A stretch of DNA of 61,910 nucleotides from DASYPQ01 sp041488095 (GCA_041488095.1 JBGPOP010000026.1:1-61910), one strand, 5' to 3'; positions 1-9,574 are shown, counted from the first letter of the stretch. Made by a program: numbers and translations. The notes: generated from the letters alone by a model not told the origin.

Positions 1-56
1 CGCCGTGCGGCGTTCCGCCTTCAATGGGGCCGCGGTCACGTGACCGCGGAGAGAGT
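1..56 (-). CRISPR. Probable leader-proximal CRISPR repeat and start of first spacer (array continues off the left edge)
   Basis: A perfect 20-nt palindrome, CCGCGGTCACGTGACCGCGG, occupies 30-49. On the minus strand, the direction in which the cas genes are read, it is followed by CCCCATTGAAGG, which resembles the ATTGAAGC/G 3' handle I recall for type I-G (I-U) repeats. A repeat of about 36-37 nt would span roughly 18-54, and the bases 1-17 would be the first spacer. Only one copy falls in the window, so the array itself is inferred from position (immediately downstream of cas2) and from the palindrome plus handle. Confidence 0.5.
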
Positions 57-249
57 ACCCACCCTAACCCTTTCCATGCGGCGGAATTGGGCAGGCGATT
101 GCGAGCGGGTAGGCAACCGGCCAACGGCACCTGCTCCCGCTCCGAAGGGGAAGGCCGCAACACGTTGTCAATGAACGGATTCCGGTTTCGAGCGCCCTCC
201 GCAGATCGTTCACCACCGAGGCGCTCGAAGGCCATGGCCAAGAGAAGGA
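57..249 (-). other. Putative CRISPR leader
   Basis: This stretch of about 190 nt between the end of cas2 and the putative first repeat has no convincing coding frame. It is where the leader of a type I-G array is expected. No clear promoter was identified. The call rests on position only. Confidence 0.35.
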
Positions 250-543
250 TCATACCACCACCGCCGTCTGGGGAGGTTCGGGAGGAATGTCTCGACCCAG
301 GAACACCAGGCAATCGCCCCCCCGGCCATCGGCCGGCCCGGTGTCGACGACCATCACCCGGTCCTCCCTCTGATTGATGAGACCCGTCAGGGCGTCCAGC
401 ATCAGGAACTTCTCCTTCTGCGAGAGGTCGCACCGGAACACGGAGTACTGCACGGGGTTCCCGAAGCCATGCATCTTGGTGAACACTTTCCGGAGGCGCT
501 TCGCGTCGGCGATGTCGTAGCACACGATGTAGCGGTTGCGCAC
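250..543 (-). CDS. cas2: CRISPR-associated endoribonuclease-fold protein Cas2
   Basis: A 97-residue Cas2. With Cas1 it forms the spacer-integration complex. It opens with VRNRYIVCYDIAD, the ferredoxin-like beta-1 strand ending in the conserved Asp. The middle reads GNPVQYSVFRCDLS, the usual 'G-x-x-V-Q-x-S-V-F' motif, and a second strand is DRVMVVDTG. The start is GTG at 543-541 with GAGGGG about 7 nt upstream, and it lies 14 nt after the stop of the cas4-cas1 fusion, so the two are co-transcribed. It is the last cas gene before the putative array. Length and motifs are normal for the family. Confidence 0.93.
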   Translation of the reverse strand: MRNRYIVCYDIADAKRLRKVFTKMHGFGNPVQYSVFRCDLSQKEKFLMLDALTGLINQREDRVMVVDTGPADGRGGDCLVFLGRDIPPEPPQTAVVV

Positions 544-557
544 GGCACGCCCCTCGT

Positions 558-2279
558 CTACCGCGTGCAGAACGCAGGGTAACGCTGGATCTCTCCCGCG
601 AGGAACCGCGCGAGCAGCCGGGCCTGGATGTAGAGGACCTTGCGGTAGCTGATCGGGTAGCCGAACACGGGGTGGGTGACGAGCGTGTCCATCCTCCGTT
701 CGTAGGCTGCGATCACCTGCCGACGACATCGAGGGGTCATCGCGACCGCTCCAGCGCTGGAGACGAAGTCGGCCTCCCTCACCTCGCCGCCGTTCAGGGC
801 GGTGAGAACGGTCGAGTCGCCGATCAACGGCCGGAACTCCTCCGCGAGGTCGAGCGCGAGCGACGGTCGACCGTACCGCGGCTTGTGGTAGAAGCCGAGG
901 AGCGGATCGAAGCCCACGGCGAGGACGGCCACGGTGAGATCCTTCACGAGGAGGGCGTAGACGAAGGAGAGCATCGCGTTGACGGGATCCTTCGGCGGGC
1001 GCCGGTTGCGGCTCTTGAAGTCGAAGGATGCCGTCGGCCCCTCCTTCAGCATTCCCTGGAGGTGGGCGAAGTACATCCTCGCGGCCGCTCCCTCGACTCC
1101 GAGCAACGACTCCTCGCTTGCGCATCCGCGCGCCTGCTTGCCGAGACGGGCGAGCTCTCGCAGGGCCGGTACGGGTGGCGACGGATGGTTCCTGCGCAGG
1201 AGCGTCCGGGTGTTTCGGATCTTTCCCTCGACGAAGGACTTGGCGAGCTGGAGGCAGCGATCCGGATCCTCGGCCACGGCGAACTGCCGGCGGCGAAGCT
1301 CGACGTTCTTGTGCACCATGCCCGAGGTGATCGCGCTGAACCAGCCTCCGTACGAGAAGTGGCAGATCGGCACGTTCCGGCCGGCGAGATCGCGGATCGC
1401 CTGCGCGCTCACCTGCACGTTGCCGACGACGTTCACCTGGCTCACCTCCATGCGGCGCATGCTGGCGACGGGCTTGCCCTGGACCCTGATCTCGAGCGTG
1501 TCGCCGCGGAGCCCGACATGTGCTCCCTGCTCGCCCACGTAGAGCGGGAGCCCTTCGTCCTTGGCCGCGGCCATGCTGCGGACGACGTCGGAGTGCGCAT
1601 CCGGCCGACCCGACAGAAGGTTCACCTCGTCGGGAAGGCAGATCCCGACCAGGGAGCAGCGCGGACACTTCGGGCTGTCGACGAGCGGAGGCGGGATCGT
1701 CCCCCCTGCGGCGACTCGGCGCAGATCCTGGATTGCGTCTCGAGTCCTCTCGACGAGCTCTTCGTCGAAAGCCACCTCGACACGCGTCTTCGACGCGGTG
1801 AAGTAGATGACGCCGCCGTTGCAGGCAAAGCCGTTGTCGCGCAGGATCAGCCCCTGGGCGCAGACCTGCACGCGCTCCGGCTCCCAAGCACCCGCGGGGA
1901 TGTCGGGCGCCGAGCCGCGCTTGTAGTCGACCGGTGTCGCCCGCTGGCCGTCCGTCTCGACGAGGTCCATCTTGGCGATGAGGCCGAGCGAGGCCGAGGA
2001 GAGCGTGACGGAGCGCGCGTGCAGGGTGCGGGATTCGGTGGTGCCTTCCTCCGTGCCCGAGGCAGTTGCGTCGCTGCCGTCTTCGCCCGGCGAGGGCAGC
2101 TTGCCGCTCGGCGCGTCGACCCGCCGGTGGCGGAAGCGACCTTCAACCGTGTCGGCGTTGTCCTCGAACTCGCCTTGGACCCACTCGAGGTAGGCGAGCC
2201 TGGGGCAGTAGACGTACTCATTCAGCATCCGGACCGGGATCAGATCCGGTTCGCGGGCGGCGTCGGTTTCCTCTCCCAT
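558..2279 (-). CDS. cas4-cas1: Cas4-Cas1 fusion protein (type I-G adaptation)
   Basis: A 573-residue fusion that couples PAM-directed prespacer trimming (Cas4) to spacer integration (Cas1). The Cas4 part (about 1-225) has Cys25 in YCPRLAYLEW, a DYK nuclease signature (Asp118, Lys120) and the C-terminal iron-sulfur cysteines 205, 208 and 214. The Cas1 part (about 240-573) has a beta-rich N-terminus and then the helical catalytic domain with candidate metal ligands Glu396, His465 (GFYH) and the LALDLAEEFRP acidic patch (477-481). This fusion is typical of subtype I-G. ATG 2279 is chosen because AGGAGG lies about 8 nt upstream; the open frame runs further up to 2510 but that part looks non-coding. 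The 282-nt gap to csb3 (2280-2561) shows no gene. Confidence 0.95.
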   Translation of the reverse strand: MGEETDAAREPDLIPVRMLNEYVYCPRLAYLEWVQGEFEDNADTVEGRFRHRRVDAPSGKLPSPGEDGSDATASGTEEGTTESRTLHARSVTLSSASLGLIAKMDLVETDGQRATPVDYKRGSAPDIPAGAWEPERVQVCAQGLILRDNGFACNGGVIYFTASKTRVEVAFDEELVERTRDAIQDLRRVAAGGTIPPPLVDSPKCPRCSLVGICLPDEVNLLSGRPDAHSDVVRSMAAAKDEGLPLYVGEQGAHVGLRGDTLEIRVQGKPVASMRRMEVSQVNVVGNVQVSAQAIRDLAGRNVPICHFSYGGWFSAITSGMVHKNVELRRRQFAVAEDPDRCLQLAKSFVEGKIRNTRTLLRRNHPSPPVPALRELARLGKQARGCASEESLLGVEGAAARMYFAHLQGMLKEGPTASFDFKSRNRRPPKDPVNAMLSFVYALLVKDLTVAVLAVGFDPLLGFYHKPRYGRPSLALDLAEEFRPLIGDSTVLTALNGGEVREADFVSSAGAVAMTPRCRRQVIAAYERRMDTLVTHPVFGYPISYRKVLYIQARLLARFLAGEIQRYPAFCTR

Positions 2280-2561
2280 GGTGAGCCTCCTCTGCAGGGG
2301 GAGCGCCCAGGGCGCCCCGACGAGCTGTGGTTCTCCGCTTCGGTGGGCCAGCACGTTTCTCGGCTGGCCAGCCCTCGAACTAGAGATCCAGGACGGAACG
2401 GACGTGCAGACGGGTTCCAACTTCGGGGGTTGCTTCACCTGTTGGGTGCCTCTGGGCGAGCGATGTGACCCAGGTGCTGCGAATCCATCCTGATCTTGCT
2501 TCGGACGCACGCCCCCCCGGCAGGTGCAGATGGCGGCACTTCCTTGGCGCCTTGACCTGCG

Positions 2562-3587
2562 CTACGCGTCGGAGATGCGCGGCCCCTTCCAGTTCGTTCG
2601 CCGCAGCCCTACATCCGATGGGGAGGATTCTCTCTCGGAGACAGGCGCTGCCCGCGTGACGTTCATGAACTTGCCATTGGCGATGCGACGCGCACGGAAG
2701 ATCTCGACGACGCCGAAGGGACGCAGCTTCCCGACGCGTAGCGCGATGAGGTCCGGGTGGGTGAGTAGCTTCTCGATCGCATGCCGGCTGAGCGGCACGG
2801 TCCACACGGGCCACATGAACTGGACTCCGTCCGCGTCACGTGCGACCCCCGGTGTGGTCATCGAACGAGCGCCCGGCATGCACGGGAACGACAAGAAGCC
2901 GATGGCAGCGAGTCGGTTCGCACCGTGCACGGTAGGCGCGGCGCCCGCGTCGCTGGGGTCACCGAAGCGTAGCGCGTAGCGCTGGTCTTCCTCTGGATCC
3001 CAGCGGAAGGCGTCGGCGTCGTCGGCCCGCTTCCAGGGCGCGAAGAGGGCCTCGGCGATCTTGCCCGGGTCGCGCATGTTGGGTGGGGGCTTTTCCTTCT
3101 TCCTTCGTGCGGGCAAGTCTCCACGCGGCACTGCAACCAGCCGGTCGAGGAAGTTCTGGTGTCCCTGGCCGAATAACATCACCAGGGGGGCAGGCCGGAC
3201 TCCGCCAGCCTTTTTCTCCGGCAACTCGGCGGTGAGCGCCGATGCGAGGGCTGCACCCACCGGTTCGCCGCGTACCCGCCCGGCGTAGGCACGAAACTCA
3301 TTGACCTTGAAGGCTACATTGGCGCGCCCGTCCGCGTCGAAGTGCGATGCAATCGCCTCGAGGCCCTCTGCGGCAGCAGCCGCGACGTCCCGCTCGGTCG
3401 TAGTGGCCGCGAGATGAAGTCGTGCTTGCCACGGCGGCCCTGCCCACGACGAGCGCGGCATCCATCCGGGCCGTGCCGCCTCCAGTGCCCGCAACAGCCC
3501 GAGGTGCGCGAGGAACGCGAGCAGATTGTCGACCTCGAGCCCTAGGAGCCGATGATTGTCACTGGGCGGCGAGTCCTGGCTCTTCAT
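2562..3587 (-). CDS. csb3: Type I-G Cascade subunit, Csb3/Cas8-like
   Basis: A 341-residue protein in the csb3 position of a type I-G operon, between cas3 and the cas4-cas1 fusion. It starts MKSQDSPPSDNHRLLG followed by LEVDNLLAFLAHLGLLRALE, the N-terminal pattern I associate with Csb3 (GSU0052-like) proteins, which are taken to be the large-subunit (Cas8) equivalent in this subtype. No Csx17-type alternative is present. The start ATG (3587-3585) overlaps the cas3 stop in ATGA and is preceded by GAGGAGG, so translation is probably coupled. Function is assigned from position and N-terminal resemblance; no catalytic motif is expected or seen. Confidence 0.75.
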   Translation of the reverse strand: MKSQDSPPSDNHRLLGLEVDNLLAFLAHLGLLRALEAARPGWMPRSSWAGPPWQARLHLAATTTERDVAAAAAEGLEAIASHFDADGRANVAFKVNEFRAYAGRVRGEPVGAALASALTAELPEKKAGGVRPAPLVMLFGQGHQNFLDRLVAVPRGDLPARRKKEKPPPNMRDPGKIAEALFAPWKRADDADAFRWDPEEDQRYALRFGDPSDAGAAPTVHGANRLAAIGFLSFPCMPGARSMTTPGVARDADGVQFMWPVWTVPLSRHAIEKLLTHPDLIALRVGKLRPFGVVEIFRARRIANGKFMNVTRAAPVSERESSPSDVGLRRTNWKGPRISDA

Positions 3588-6493
3588 GGCGCCTCCTCTT
3601 GCTCGGTTTCGGAGCGCCGGTGGTCCGCCAGCCTGAGGATGGCTTCCAGCCGCGCGAGGCCCCACGGTCCGTACCTGCAAGACAGCCTGGCCTGCCGATC
3701 CAGCCACGCCGCCGTAAACTCGGGGAACGACTTCATGTCGCGGCTTCGGACCGTTCCATCACCGAGGGACACTTCGAACACCGTCCCCTGCTCGGGCCAC
3801 GGTACAGGTGGGAAGAAGGGACGGCCCCATCCGTGGTGCGTGCCGATGAGCCAGAGCACGAGATCGGCGTCGTGCGCCCGGGCGAAGGCGGGGTGCGCCT
3901 CGGCGAACGCAAGCGAGGCGACTTCGTGCCGGGCACCGCTGGGCAGCCTCGCTCGTGCCCGTGCCGCGCGGCCGAGCACCGCACGGCCGCTCTTGGCGAG
4001 GGTTTCACCGCCGGCGGCGGCCAGCTCGTCACCTCCGTACATCCAGAGCTTGAACGCCGGGTGTGCCTTCCCCGCGTCGTGGAGGAACGCCGCGAGCGCT
4101 ACATCCTGCGCTATCGGCTCGGGGAGCCCGGCCTGCGCGGCGAATCGAGCCGCGAAGTCCCTCACGCCCCGTGAGTGCTCCGGCAGCGCGACAGCACGAA
4201 GGCCAGCCGAACTCTGGTCGTCTTCCGTGACCGACGCGCCGACGGCCTCGCTAGGCTGCGCGCGGCGTTCCAGCGCGAGCGGGGTCCCGCTCCCTCCGCG
4301 GATCACACGAGGAGGGCCGTCGGTCGAGTGCCATTCGTTCCACTCAGCCGGATTCCCCGGTGAAGTCCGGAGCGCCGCAAGCACTTCCGCTGTGCTTGCA
4401 TCGGCCAGCGCGTCAAGGGCCGCCTCGAACCGCTGCGCACGTGCTGCCGCTCTCGCGGGCTCCACGCGGTCGCATTCGATGAGGGTGGCCTCGAAGAGTC
4501 GGGGCGAGAGGCGCAAGATGTCGCGTCCGCGATGTGCACGGTTTGCATCTCTCGCGCGGTCGCGTACGGGAGCTGACGAGGTTGGAGCCCAGCCCCACTC
4601 GTCGCAGCCCCCCCAGACGGCCGGAACGACGATGAGATCGCCTGGCCGCAGCGATTCACCAGTAACGGCGCCCGTTTCGTCGTGCTCCGCTCCGCGCCAC
4701 CGTAGAGCTCGACAGCCAAGAACGTCCTCGTCCTCGCCCTCCTCGTCTGTGCCAGCTTCCACATCCGTGATGTCGCTGCGTGCCTTACCGCGAAGCCATC
4801 GCTTCGCCTCGCCGATGGGCACGGCGATTGCCTCGAGTGTTGAGGGCGGGCAGACCGCCACCCGCTCGATCCACTCGTCGGGCTTGGAACCCTGGTCCAG
4901 ATCCGCACGCCACACGATCTGTACATCGCCGGGGCCCGATGTCGGACCGTGCAGGAACAAAGCGACTTCAGGGTCGGCGTCGGGAACGGGCGATGTGCAC
5001 ATCCACTGCTCGACGAAAGCGGGCAACATCACGGGAGCGCTTGCGCGCGGAGTGATGCACACGACGAGATCGTTGCCCTCCGGTAACCACCGCCCGGCGG
5101 CTTCAACACCGAAGTCGATGACGAGTGTCGCGCTCTTGCCCCTTCCCTCCTTCCCAGCCTTCTCGTTGAGCAGCCCCCAGGTGGCGCTCAACGCTGTGCC
5201 ATACACGGCGTCCGGCTCGTCCTTGCCCTGGATCTGATCTAGTGCCGCCACGATGCAAGCCCTCGTCTCGATCGCTCGACCCATTCTGTTGAGCCGTCCG
5301 AAGCGCTGGCGGAGCGAGTCGAGCGGTGCCACCTCGGTGACGAGAGCGTCGAAGTCGAGGTCGGCACCCGCCTCGATGCACTGCGTCGCGACGACGAACA
5401 GCGGCTTGGCTGTTTTCGACTCGGAGCGCTGGGCCGCCATGCGGGGCAACAGATTCCTGAGACTCTCGTCACGATCGATCGGCCGCGATCGGCCCATGAG
5501 GAGTGCCGCGTCACCGGCTGGCTCGGCCTGCGCCACCAGGCGTTTCGTCAGCGAGTCGAACACCGCCCGAGCGCGTTGCACTCGGTTGACGACGATGCCC
5601 ACGACCTGCGCCGGGCCTCCGCCGAGTCGCGAGAATCCCCACGCGCGCTCGGCGAACTCGGCTGTGAACGCGTCGTCCTTGGCTGGAGCCTTGACGAGGA
5701 GGAGCTCGGCGGGCTTCCCTCGAGCAAGCCGCGGGCCCAGCACGGGATGCGTGCGATCCTCGGAGCGTAGGAGATCTTGTGCCTGTTCGGTCTGCGTCGC
5801 GGAGAGCGTTACGATCGCGAACGGAGCAGGGCAGGCGTCCTCGCTCCACGGTCGCTCGCGCTGAAACGTCCGGGCGTCCTGCACTGACTTCACGAACGGC
5901 TGGGAGAGGTGCGCCTCGTCGAGGAGAAGGAGCGCGTCAGAGCCGATGAGACCCGCGTGCACTGGTTTCATCGAGTCGGACACGCCGTAGCCGCGAAAGA
6001 ACATGCGCGATCCCACCTGATCGACAGTTGACACGACAACCACGGGCTGCGCGGGCGTGCGGACCCAATCCGGGTCCTTGGGCGCGCCGCCCCTCAGGCG
6101 AGCGACCACGAGAGGACGCTCGGGCCGCTCGCACAGATGCCGTAGCCGGTCGGCCACGCGCCGCACGATGTCGCTCTCGGGCGAGGCGAGCGCCGCGGCG
6201 AGCTTCTTGGCGCGCTCGTACGCCTCGTCCACGACGAGCCGACGGTCGACCACGAACAGGATCCGGACGGGCGCGGTGCGCGCGCTTCGGCGGTCGGCCT
6301 CCAGTGCGAGGTGGAACACAGCCACGTCGATCGCCGCAGTTTTCCCTGCGCCGGTCGGTACGTCGAGGGCCGCGGGCCAGCCCTGGCCGCAGACCACCTT
6401 CGCCAGCCGCGCCTGCCACGGGAAGGCGTCGACGTAATGGACGGCACGGAAGAACTCGCTGAATTCGTCCGCGCGCAGCGCAGGCGCGTTCAT
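3584..6493 (-). CDS. cas3: CRISPR-associated helicase/nuclease Cas3 (helicase-HD order)
   Basis: A 969-residue Cas3, the enzyme that unwinds and degrades target DNA after Cascade binding. The N-terminal superfamily 2 helicase has Walker A DVPTGAGKT (Lys51) and DEAH at 192-195. The HD nuclease is at the C-terminus: His773, the HD pair 805-806 (AFLHDAGKAH) and THH at about 885-887. This helicase-first, HD-last order is characteristic of subtype I-G and opposite to most type I Cas3. The start at 6493 overlaps the csb2 stop in ATGA, and its own stop overlaps the csb3 start in ATGA. In-frame sequence upstream of 6493 overlaps csb2 and is not used. Confidence 0.95.
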   Translation of the reverse strand: MNAPALRADEFSEFFRAVHYVDAFPWQARLAKVVCGQGWPAALDVPTGAGKTAAIDVAVFHLALEADRRSARTAPVRILFVVDRRLVVDEAYERAKKLAAALASPESDIVRRVADRLRHLCERPERPLVVARLRGGAPKDPDWVRTPAQPVVVVSTVDQVGSRMFFRGYGVSDSMKPVHAGLIGSDALLLLDEAHLSQPFVKSVQDARTFQRERPWSEDACPAPFAIVTLSATQTEQAQDLLRSEDRTHPVLGPRLARGKPAELLLVKAPAKDDAFTAEFAERAWGFSRLGGGPAQVVGIVVNRVQRARAVFDSLTKRLVAQAEPAGDAALLMGRSRPIDRDESLRNLLPRMAAQRSESKTAKPLFVVATQCIEAGADLDFDALVTEVAPLDSLRQRFGRLNRMGRAIETRACIVAALDQIQGKDEPDAVYGTALSATWGLLNEKAGKEGRGKSATLVIDFGVEAAGRWLPEGNDLVVCITPRASAPVMLPAFVEQWMCTSPVPDADPEVALFLHGPTSGPGDVQIVWRADLDQGSKPDEWIERVAVCPPSTLEAIAVPIGEAKRWLRGKARSDITDVEAGTDEEGEDEDVLGCRALRWRGAEHDETGAVTGESLRPGDLIVVPAVWGGCDEWGWAPTSSAPVRDRARDANRAHRGRDILRLSPRLFEATLIECDRVEPARAAARAQRFEAALDALADASTAEVLAALRTSPGNPAEWNEWHSTDGPPRVIRGGSGTPLALERRAQPSEAVGASVTEDDQSSAGLRAVALPEHSRGVRDFAARFAAQAGLPEPIAQDVALAAFLHDAGKAHPAFKLWMYGGDELAAAGGETLAKSGRAVLGRAARARARLPSGARHEVASLAFAEAHPAFARAHDADLVLWLIGTHHGWGRPFFPPVPWPEQGTVFEVSLGDGTVRSRDMKSFPEFTAAWLDRQARLSCRYGPWGLARLEAILRLADHRRSETEQEEAP

Positions 6494-7956
6494 CCGCTGC
6501 GCTCCGCGTCGAGGGGCAGGCACAGACCGAATCCGTGGTACCTGCCTGCGCCCAGGACAACGGGGCCTTCGATGGGCTCCGCGAAGCGCAGCACCACGTG
6601 CCGACGGGGCCTGTCGCGGTAGCTCGCCTCTCGCGGCAGGTTCCAATCCAGGTGTGTGGGAGCACCGCGTGCCGGGTACGCGGGCGGCGCCGCTGCGACA
6701 GCCGAGTGCTTGTGGATCTCGATCTCGAACGGCTCGGGGAGACTCACGTTGCGGCATGCCGCCGCGATGAGCCGGGCCTCCTCGATCGGGTCACTGCGAT
6801 CTGGGAACCGATCGAGGAAGACTGGTGTGACGCTCGCCCACGTCCGGCCAACCGCACACCACCGAGCTGGGGCAAGCGACGCGCGCGAGGGAGAAGCCGA
6901 TCGCTCTACATACCACACCTCGCTCGCCGTGAGGTTGAGCTGTCCATGCGCGCGGTCGCCATCGAAGCGAACGAACCCTGCCATGGCCTGGATCGCTGCG
7001 TGCCGCTCTGTGGGTTGCAATGCGCGAGGCAGAACGGCGGCGAACCCGAGTAGGTCGCCGGTCGAGTGAGCCCAACCGACGTTCGCGAGCGGCACGATGG
7101 CAAGGTGGGGTCTCGTGCAGGGACCTCCGCCAGGACCGTGGCCCGACACGATCTCGGGCGCCGGCTGCGGGCCGACCTTCATCAATGCGTCGCGCATCCG
7201 GCGCGCAACCTGACCAAAGGCGAGTAGGTCGGGCCGGAATCCTCCCGCGTCCTCGAAGACGAACCAGTCGTCGATCCCGCCGAATACGCTCCGGGCGGCT
7301 GGCCCTGGCGCGACACCCTCGTCTGGCGAGCGGTACCTCTCGGGTCGAAGCGTGCGGGGGCGCTCCACGCGCTTGCGACCACCCTCATCGGAGAACCACC
7401 GTTCCAGGTCGGCGAGGCGCCCCGAATAGGGCGCGCGCAGCACGGCACGACCGCGGGGATCCGGCTGCCAGCCGCCTACCGGCGTCGAAACCTCATCGGT
7501 TTGGAATACGAAGCGCACGAGCGAGGCCGAATGGCCGAGGCTCGCCACGCGGTGCGTGAGCCGCTGCAGCGCCGCCCTGGCGGCTTCGGGTGGTTCGGCC
7601 GGCCAACGCAAGCGAACAATCGACTCGACGGGGACCGCGGCGCGGAACGCGCGCGCCTGACGGCGGCGGCGGTCGGGCAGCACCGTGACGTCTGTGCCGC
7701 TCGCGTCATTGGGAGGCACGAAGACCGTCGGAGCATCGCGCTCGCTGACGTCGGAGCTCGCTTCAATGACGGGCAGTTCCTGACTCTCCAGCCATTCGAG
7801 GGCCGAGCGCTCCATCGAATCACATCCGCCGTCGCCCCACGCCTGTGCGAGCGCAGAGAAGACGCGCTCCGGGTGCGGCGGCCACTCCGCGCCCGATCCG
7901 TCGGGAAGCGAGGCCCGATAGACGCCCGTGAGCAGCTCGATCTCCAGCGTCAGCAC
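6490..7956 (-). CDS. csb2: Type I-G Csb2 (Cas5-Cas6 fusion, GSU0054 family)
   Basis: A 488-residue protein of the Csb2/GSU0054 family. It combines a Cas5-like Cascade backbone domain with a Cas6-like crRNA-processing domain. The N-terminus, LTLEIELLTGVYRAS then GAEWPPHPERVFSALAQAW, matches the Cas5-type RAMP start seen in this family. The C-terminal part (from about residue 270) with GFGLCLPL near the end fits the glycine-rich RAMP loop. The start is GTG at 7956, only 2 nt after the csb1 stop, with GAGG about 10 nt upstream. Domain assignment is from family knowledge; I did not map the Cas6 catalytic residue. Confidence 0.88.
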   Translation of the reverse strand: MLTLEIELLTGVYRASLPDGSGAEWPPHPERVFSALAQAWGDGGCDSMERSALEWLESQELPVIEASSDVSERDAPTVFVPPNDASGTDVTVLPDRRRRQARAFRAAVPVESIVRLRWPAEPPEAARAALQRLTHRVASLGHSASLVRFVFQTDEVSTPVGGWQPDPRGRAVLRAPYSGRLADLERWFSDEGGRKRVERPRTLRPERYRSPDEGVAPGPAARSVFGGIDDWFVFEDAGGFRPDLLAFGQVARRMRDALMKVGPQPAPEIVSGHGPGGGPCTRPHLAIVPLANVGWAHSTGDLLGFAAVLPRALQPTERHAAIQAMAGFVRFDGDRAHGQLNLTASEVWYVERSASPSRASLAPARWCAVGRTWASVTPVFLDRFPDRSDPIEEARLIAAACRNVSLPEPFEIEIHKHSAVAAAPPAYPARGAPTHLDWNLPREASYRDRPRRHVVLRFAEPIEGPVVLGAGRYHGFGLCLPLDAERSG

Positions 7957-7958
7957 GA

Positions 7959-9203
7959 CTACACCTCGCCCTCCGCTTCCTCCTCGCCCCGCAGCGCCTT
8001 CTCGCGGCTCTTCTTCACGAGTTCGACGAGCTTGCTCTGAGGCTGGAGCACGAGATCATCATCGCGCCACCGGAGGTCAAGCGAGGCCGTCCGCTCGACC
8101 GCCGACTTCAGAAGCTCGCATGCCTGGCGGAAGTCGAGGACGAACGCCTCGGTGCCGCCGCTCGAGCGGACGATCTCGAAGGCACTGGGCGCGCCGCCCT
8201 CCGGAACGAGGTCACAACGGGAACGCAGGAAGTAGCCGGCACGATCCTGGGACAACGCAGCCGTCAGACCAAGAGCCGCGAGCGCCGTCTGCGCCGCGAC
8301 GTCGCCGTCGGACGGCATGCCGTTCCCGCTCGTGAAGCGGAGGCGGCGCAGCGCTGCGAACGACAGGACGAATGTGTGCAGCGCGTAGTCGATGCTGACG
8401 CCAAGCGGTGTGACGCTGGGAGCGATGTTGGAATGGTTGACTTCCGACGGGCGAACCTCGTGGGCAGTCGTGCCCTTCTTCGGAGCGTCCAGGGACCAGT
8501 CGCCGTCGGGGGTCTTGTACACGCGCACGCCGCTCCGGATCCCGAGCGGGTCAACGCGACTCCCTGTGCGCTGGCCCGAAGGCTTGTCCACTTCCCCCGT
8601 CTTCAGGTCGGCCTCCACAGCCACACCGACTCCGATGATCTCGGACACCACGCAGCGCGGGAACTTCGCGCCGAGGCCCCCGCCCTCGCCCGTGGAGTTC
8701 CAAGCTCCGAACACCAGCGCTGTCGGGGACAGATCGAACACGGCGCGCGCGTTCTGTGCCTTGGCTTCGATGAGGCGCCTGCCCTCCTCGGTCTCCTTGA
8801 AGCGCTTTCCCCCCAGCTCGGAGTCGCGGACGATCGCGTCGAAGACGCGGTGCGGCGCGTCGAGCGTCGTGATCCGTCCGATGTCCTTGACGTCGGTCTT
8901 CGAGAAGTCCACCGCGATGACGGGAAACGACAGCTCTCTCTCGTCCCGCGCGGCCTTCAAGGCCTCTTCCATCCGGTTCGCCTGGCTCTGCACGCTGTCG
9001 ATCAGCACGCAGAGCACGTTCTGTCCACCGAACCGGCGCCGCTCGAACACGTGGCGCGGTGGATCGTTGTTGCGCGCTCCCGGATAGGTCGGCGGGAAGA
9101 GCTTGTCGCCCGGACCGCCCGCCGGCTGGAGCCGTCGTACGCGCCGGATGGCCGCGTCCTCTCGCACCGCATGAGTGAGCTGGTCGTATCGATCGTTCTT
9201 CAT
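7959..9203 (-). CDS. csb1: Type I-G Csb1 (Cas7, GSU0053 family)
   Basis: A 414-residue Cas7 protein that would form the crRNA-binding backbone of the type I-G effector. The N-terminus has KLFPPTYPGARNNDPPRHVF and then LCVLIDSVQSQANRMEEAL, typical of Csb1. ATG 9203 is chosen because AAAGGGA lies about 9 nt upstream; the frame is open further upstream but that region is of non-coding character. It is the first gene of the six-gene cas operon, so the operon promoter should lie in 9204-9574. The acidic/basic tail (KKSREKALRGEEEAEGEV) is probably disordered. Confidence 0.9.
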   Translation of the reverse strand: MKNDRYDQLTHAVREDAAIRRVRRLQPAGGPGDKLFPPTYPGARNNDPPRHVFERRRFGGQNVLCVLIDSVQSQANRMEEALKAARDERELSFPVIAVDFSKTDVKDIGRITTLDAPHRVFDAIVRDSELGGKRFKETEEGRRLIEAKAQNARAVFDLSPTALVFGAWNSTGEGGGLGAKFPRCVVSEIIGVGVAVEADLKTGEVDKPSGQRTGSRVDPLGIRSGVRVYKTPDGDWSLDAPKKGTTAHEVRPSEVNHSNIAPSVTPLGVSIDYALHTFVLSFAALRRLRFTSGNGMPSDGDVAAQTALAALGLTAALSQDRAGYFLRSRCDLVPEGGAPSAFEIVRSSGGTEAFVLDFRQACELLKSAVERTASLDLRWRDDDLVLQPQSKLVELVKKSREKALRGEEEAEGEV

Positions 9204-9574
9204 CTGGTTCCCTTTTCGCTCTCGTTCGTGCGTCGCCTTCTGGGACTCCGATCGTGCACGCGCGCGAGCTGCAGTTCCTGGAGCGATCGGACCGGCCGCA
9301 TGGCGCACAGGATCCTGCGCCGACCGTCGTCGTCGGGCAAGCGGCGCGCCGGCGGGGTAGAGCGCCACCTAGCCGAGGTGGCACTCATGCCCCTCGGTGG
9401 TCGCCGCAACTCCGCCCGCGGCAGGACGATGCGAGGAGCCGCGGAAGTCGTGCGCGCGCGGAGTGCCCACATCTCGCCGCGAGAAGACGGCGCATTGTGG
9501 GCACAAACGCCGCGCGCCATTTTCGTGCGCCTCGGCCCCGCGCGCGCAAGCTCGCGTGCCAGCGCGAGTTGTGT
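9204..9574. other. Intergenic region upstream of the cas operon
   Basis: These 371 nt lie between csb1 (start at 9203) and tRNA-Gly (3' end at 9575), both on the minus strand. They should contain the cas operon promoter, but I cannot point to a good -35/-10 pair. The only structured element I see is the inverted repeat at 9463-9504. No gene is supported. Confidence 0.5.
9463..9504. repeat. Inverted repeat upstream of csb1
   Basis: Arms GTGCCCACA (9463-9471) and TGTGGGCAC (9496-9504) are perfectly complementary over 9 bp with a 24-nt spacer. The spacer itself contains CGCCG/CGGCG. There is no T-tract, so it is not a classical intrinsic terminator. It could stop read-through from tRNA-Gly or serve as a binding site near the cas promoter. 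Confidence 0.4.

Noticed and set aside
672..2468. Long open frame on the plus strand opposite cas4-cas1
   Set aside because: It is the antisense shadow of a well-supported gene; high GC gives long antisense frames, and the translation shows no domain.
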